Shown: piece by piece, positions 49,427-52,954 of the stretch
How positions within the stretch are numbered: the first letter of the stretch is position 1
Layout: each line of letters starts with the position of its first letter
Origin: Anaerotignum sp.
GTDB lineage: Bacteria; Bacillota; Clostridia; Lachnospirales; Anaerotignaceae
Assembly (NCBI RefSeq): GCF_030625865.1
Contig: NZ_DAOUQB010000022.1
Coordinates: 1 to 52,954 of the forward strand
DNA: 52,954 nucleotides
Direction: 5' to 3'
The notes under the pieces: generated by a model
What the model was told of the DNA's origin: nothing
Databases searched by the model: none
The model's input: the letters and a program-made list of their open reading frames with translations, nothing else
Translations under genes and position numbers: made by a program

Positions 49427-50260
49427 TTAAATTTCTATAAAACCTTCAAAATCCTTACGGGCATCGCCGGTCATGGTAATATTGTTATTATCGCAGTGAA
49501 TAATCAAATCTCCCCCACGAAGTTTCACGGTAATATCCTGTTTGTCAGGACAATGTCCTAAGGCAACAGCTGCAGCTGCAACAGCGCAAGCGCCGGTACC
49601 GCAAGCCCAGGTTTCACCGATGCCTCTTTCCCATACACGCATACGCAGCGTTGTACGGTCTTCTATGGAGGCAAAGGAGATGTTCGCCCGTTCCGGGAAG
49701 AAGGGGGCATGCTCAAACAAAGGGCCAACTTCCTCCAAAGGAATGTATTCCACATCCTCAGTAAAAATAACACAGTGAGGGTTGCCCATGGAAAGGCAAG
49801 TGATGAAATATTCCTTTCCATTTAGGGTAATTCCCTTGTGAATTACAGGTTCCTCCCCAAGGGTAACAGGTACGGCTTTGGGGTTAAAATCAGCATGACC
49901 CATGTGAACCAACACAGAATAAACCTCATTCTCACGGATAAACAGCTCCAGATTTTTTACGCCGTAACCCGTTTCTATGGTTAGATGATCGGAGTCAATC
50001 ATACCCTTATCATAAAGATATTTGGCAACACAGCGAATGGGATTTCCCGCAACGGCAGACTCTGTACCATCTGCATTGAACATACGCATTTTTGCATCTG
50101 CAACCTTAGAAGGTTCCATGAGGACAATACCATCGCCACCGATACCATTTCGACGGCTGGAGAGCCAAACACTTAAAAATTCGGGATTTTTGATTTCCTG
50201 TTCAAAACAATCAAAATAGATATAATCGTTACCGCTTCCACGCATTTTGGTAAAGTGAAG
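49427..50260 (-). other. DapF-like (diaminopimelate epimerase) domain of the CarB fusion
   Basis: A 277-residue domain with the DapF fold markers GNDYIYFDCF, GIGGDGIVLMEP, MFNADGT, SMGNPHCVIF, ERANISFASI, WERGIGETWACGTGACA. In ordinary DapF the first catalytic cysteine sits in a CGNGxRC motif; here it reads AGNPIRC, with Ala at domain residue 71 (codon GCG). The second catalytic cysteine (ACGTGA) is kept. A two-base epimerase needs both, so this domain is predicted to be inactive as an LL/meso-DAP epimerase or to have changed function. Substrate-binding Asn, Glu and Arg positions look intact. Confidence 0.85.
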
Positions 50261-52954
50261 TTTTTCCTTTTCCCTAGGAAGATGGGCAATATCAATTAAT
50301 TCCATGTTGTTCAGGTGGAAACCGCTGGATAATGCATTTACCAAAGCATTTGTGGTATCAATGCTGGTTAAGCAGAAAATACCTCGTTCTGTAGCTTTTC
50401 TACGAATTTTTACGCTGGCAAGCTGAGGTAACGTACTTTTATTGGAGGTGGAAACCATGTATTGAATTTTACCGCTTTCCAGTAATTCCATAATTTCGTC
50501 AATGCCATCTACCATGGTTGGCAGTTCTATTACGGGGATACCATACTTTTTCAACTCAAAAGCGGTACCTTCCGTTGCATATAGGGTAAAGCCCAGTTCA
50601 TGCAATTTTCTTGCAGGATGAACCACCTCAGGTTTATCTCTTTTCTTTACTGTAAGCAGTACCCCGCCACGTTGCTCCATGTGATAGCCGGCCGCAGCCA
50701 AGCCTTTATAAATTGCTTCCTCCAAGGTTCGTCCAATCCCCAAAACTTCACCTGTCGATTTCATTTCGGGACCAAGGTGGGTATCTACATCCGTCAATTT
50801 CTCAAAGGAGAATACAGGAACCTTAACAGCCGAGAATAAGGACTGGCGGAATAAGCCTGTGCCATAAGGCATATCTTTGAGTTTTTTGCCAAGCATTACT
50901 TGTGTAGCAATATCAACGACAGGTAATCCCGTTACCTTACTGATATAAGGAATGGTTCTGGATGCACGGGGGTTTGCCTCGATGATATAGATTTCGTTTT
51001 CAAAAATAACATATTGTATATTAATCAGGCCTCTGGTTTCTAACGCCAAAGCCAGTTTTTCCGTTGCTTCAATCAAGCGACGTGTTAAGGGGCCGCTCAA
51101 ATTCCAAGCGGGATATACGGCGATGGAGTCACCACTATGGATACCTGCACGCTCTACGTGTTCCATGATGCCGGGAATAAGCACGGTTTCGCCGTCGCAG
51201 ATTGCGTCAACCTCAACCTCAGTGCCCATTAAATATTTATCCACGAGAATCGGGTTTTCAATACCCCCATCCAGAATAATATTCATATAACGCTCTACTT
51301 CCTCGTCGGAAAAAGCGATAATCATATTCTGACCGCCCAAAACATAGGAAGGGCGTACCAAAACAGGATAGCCAAGCTGATTTGCTGCTTTTAAGGCTTC
51401 TTCCTTTGTCATAACGCCAAAGCCTTTGGGTCTTGACATATGCAATTTTTCGAGGATGGCATCAAATTTTTCTCTGTCCTCTGCCGCATCAATGCTTTCT
51501 CCGGAGGTGCCTAAAATTTTCACACCTGCTTCAGATAAAGCTTTTGTCAGTTTGATTGCCGTTTGTCCGCCGAAGGCAACCACAACGCCATAGGGCTGTT
51601 CTGTTGCAATAATATCCATAACATCCTCTGGTGTGAGGGGCTCAAAGTAAAGACGGTCTGCCGTATCAAAGTCTGTGGATACTGTCTCGGGGTTATTATT
51701 TACCATAACCACGTCATAGCCTTCTTCTTTTAACGTCCAAACACAGTGAACGGAAGCATAGTCAAACTCAATGCCTTGGCCAATACGGATGGGGCCAGAG
51801 CCGAAAACAATAACCGTTTTTTTGCCTTGGTTATGAGTTTCGATAAATTCGGCGGCTTCATTTTCAGTGTCGTAGGTTGCGTAGAAATAAGGTGTTTGTG
51901 CCGCAAATTCCGCAGCACAGGTGTCTACCATTTTATAAACTGCCCCTCGGTGGGGGTAAGTCTGTCCTGATAGGGCATAAATGGTCTGATCCAAAAATCC
52001 TACATTCTTCGCAAAAAGGTAAAGTTCTTCTGTTAGGGTTTCCTCCGCAAGCCGTTTTTCCGTTGCTAAAATATTTGTAAGCTTGCCCAAGAACCATTCA
52101 TCAATCAGTGTGATTTCATGGATTTCTTCAATGGAAATGCCACGTTTTAAGGCTTCATAAACCACAAAAAGTCTACGATCCGTGGTTTCATAAAGCATAT
52201 CCTTGATTTCAGCATCACTATGGTCAGCTAAAGCGGCCAAATTCAAGGTATTCATAGAGATTTCTGCCCCACGAACGGATTTTAGCAATGCCTGTTCAAA
52301 GGTAGGAGCGATTGCCATGACTTCCCCAGTGGCTTTCATCTGTGTACCAAGTTTTCTCTTGGCATAAACAAATTTGTCAAAAGGCCATTTCGGCAGTTTC
52401 ACAACCACATAGTCTAAGGTTGGCTCAAAAAATGCACTTGTTTTGCCTGTAACTGCATTTTCAATTTCCCCAAGGGTAAGGCCAACGGCAATCTGTGCTG
52501 CAACTTTTGCAATGGGGTAGCCTGTCGCCTTGGATGCCAACGCTGAGGAGCGGGACACACGGGGATTTACTTCAATGACCGCATAGCGGAAACTTTCAGG
52601 GTCTAAGGCAAATTGTACGTTACAACCCCCTTCTACCTGTAATTCCGTAATAATATTCAAAGCGGCGGTACGAAGCATTTGATACTCTTTATCTGCCAAG
52701 GTAAAGGCAGGGGCAATGACGATAGAGTCTCCAGTATGCACACCAACGGGGTCGAAATTTTCCATGGAACATACAGCAATGACGTTGCCATCCCCATCAC
52801 GCATCACTTCAAATTCGATTTCTTTCCAGCCTGAGATACACTGTTCTACTAAAATCTGATGGATAGGAGATGCCTCTAAGCCACTGCGGGCAATTTCCGT
52901 TAATTCGTCATTGTTTTTAGCAATACCGCCACCGCTTCCCCCTAAGGTAAAGGC
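49427..52954 (-). CDS. carB: Carbamoyl-phosphate synthase large chain fused to a DapF-like domain (5' end outside window)
   Basis: 1175 codons are visible. The first 898 (52954-50261) are CarB from about residue 170 of the usual chain: AFTLGGSGGGIAKN, the first ATP-grasp domain (VIEVNPRVSRSSALASKATGYPIAK), the oligomerisation domain, the second ATP-grasp (IRIGQGIEFDYASVHCVWTLKE; IIEANPRASRTIPYISKVTG), and an MGS allosteric domain (LLTVKKRDKPEVVHPARKL). Without a stop the frame enters a 277-residue DapF-like domain (50260-49427). At the junction the DapF-type start is a CTT codon (EKLHFTKM), so no separate start exists. CarB makes carbamoyl phosphate for pyrimidines and arginine. Confidence 0.92.
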   Translation of the reverse strand, partial: AFTLGGSGGGIAKNNDELTEIARSGLEASPIHQILVEQCISGWKEIEFEVMRDGDGNVIAVCSMENFDPVGVHTGDSIVIAPAFTLADKEYQMLRTAALNIITELQVEGGCNVQFALDPESFRYAVIEVNPRVSRSSALASKATGYPIAKVAAQIAVGLTLGEIENAVTGKTSAFFEPTLDYVVVKLPKWPFDKFVYAKRKLGTQMKATGEVMAIAPTFEQALLKSVRGAEISMNTLNLAALADHSDAEIKDMLYETTDRRLFVVYEALKRGISIEEIHEITLIDEWFLGKLTNILATEKRLAEETLTEELYLFAKNVGFLDQTIYALSGQTYPHRGAVYKMVDTCAAEFAAQTPYFYATYDTENEAAEFIETHNQGKKTVIVFGSGPIRIGQGIEFDYASVHCVWTLKEEGYDVVMVNNNPETVSTDFDTADRLYFEPLTPEDVMDIIATEQPYGVVVAFGGQTAIKLTKALSEAGVKILGTSGESIDAAEDREKFDAILEKLHMSRPKGFGVMTKEEALKAANQLGYPVLVRPSYVLGGQNMIIAFSDEEVERYMNIILDGGIENPILVDKYLMGTEVEVDAICDGETVLIPGIMEHVERAGIHSGDSIAVYPAWNLSGPLTRRLIEATEKLALALETRGLINIQYVIFENEIYIIEANPRASRTIPYISKVTGLPVVDIATQVMLGKKLKDMPYGTGLFRQSLFSAVKVPVFSFEKLTDVDTHLGPEMKSTGEVLGIGRTLEEAIYKGLAAAGYHMEQRGGVLLTVKKRDKPEVVHPARKLHELGFTLYATEGTAFELKKYGIPVIELPTMVDGIDEIMELLESGKIQYMVSTSNKSTLPQLASVKIRRKATERGIFCLTSIDTTNALVNALSSGFHLNNMELIDIAHLPREKEKLHFTKMRGSGNDYIYFDCFEQEIKNPEFLSVWLSSRRNGIGGDGIVLMEPSKVADAKMRMFNADGTESAVAGNPIRCVAKYLYDKGMIDSDHLTIETGYGVKNLELFIRENEVYSVLVHMGHADFNPKAVPVTLGEEPVIHKGITLNGKEYFITCLSMGNPHCVIFTEDVEYIPLEEVGPLFEHAPFFPERANISFASIEDRTTLRMRVWERGIGETWACGTGACAVAAAAVALGHCPDKQDITVKLRGGDLIIHCDNNNITMTGDARKDFEGFIEI

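Overview
The window is the replication-origin region of a low-GC, endospore-forming, anaerobic Firmicute of the class Clostridia. A Lachnospiraceae/Anaerotignum-like organism is plausible, but that is inference. The evidence is the conserved order noc-rsmG-mnmG-mnmE-jag-yidC-yidD-rnpA-rpmH | oriC | dnaA-dnaN-yaaA-recF-gyrB-gyrA, strong AGGAGG-type ribosome sites, SpoIIID, Noc, Soj/Spo0J-type partition genes, and an anaerobe's oxygen-defence set (superoxide reductase, flavodiiron protein, rubrerythrin). No rRNA genes, CRISPR arrays or intact mobile elements are visible.

Layout. 1-1030: the start codon of a gene leaving the window, a hairpin cassette, a three-gene tRNA operon (Thr-Tyr-initiator Met, minus strand) and a small membrane protein. 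1133-3070: an alpha/beta-hydrolase that looks catalytically dead, followed by two tandem hotdog thioesterases. 3436-12603: the left arm of the origin cluster, all on the minus strand. 12604-13253 and 14583-14835: a bipartite oriC flanking dnaA, with perfect DnaA boxes on both sides; the dnaA-dnaN gap also carries a DnaA-trio-like CTA repeat before an AT-rich stretch. 13254-22571: dnaA to gyrA, plus strand. 23037-33794: a small membrane protein, a CapA lipoprotein, a FadR-type regulator, argS, a lipid kinase, two parS sites, parA-parB, a DUF4446 protein, a HAD phosphatase and T-box-controlled serS. 34050-34953: tRNA-Ser and a small decayed accessory locus (an XRE regulator whose only usable start is ATA, divergent from a broken SLOG-like gene). 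35219-38846: a SIMPL protein, a PfkB kinase, a PTS IIC-like permease and spoIIID. 38883-42666: a Crp/Fnr-type regulator with its own palindrome, divergent from desulfoferrodoxin and a flavodiiron-rubredoxin-oxidoreductase fusion. 42768-49266: an MBL hydrolase, a marR-adaptor-RND efflux operon and rubrerythrin. 49427-52954 (open at the window edge): one reading frame joining carbamoyl-phosphate synthase large chain to a diaminopimelate-epimerase domain.

How the genes work together. Genes on both sides of oriC point away from it, so they are co-directional with replication out to about 34 kb. ParA/ParB, Noc, the parS sites and a DnaA-box cluster near 31.2 kb form the segregation and initiation-control layer. 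SOR, the flavodiiron fusion and rubrerythrin would share electrons through rubredoxin-type centres to remove superoxide, oxygen and peroxide.

Points most worth a second look: the CarB-DapF fusion, whose epimerase domain has Ala where the first catalytic Cys should be; modular arrays of tiny hairpins recurring at 178-272, 9541-9960 (twice in tandem) and 19884-20042; parS sites built into terminator-like palindromes; the Crp-type operator beside the oxygen-defence genes; and the DnaA-trio architecture.
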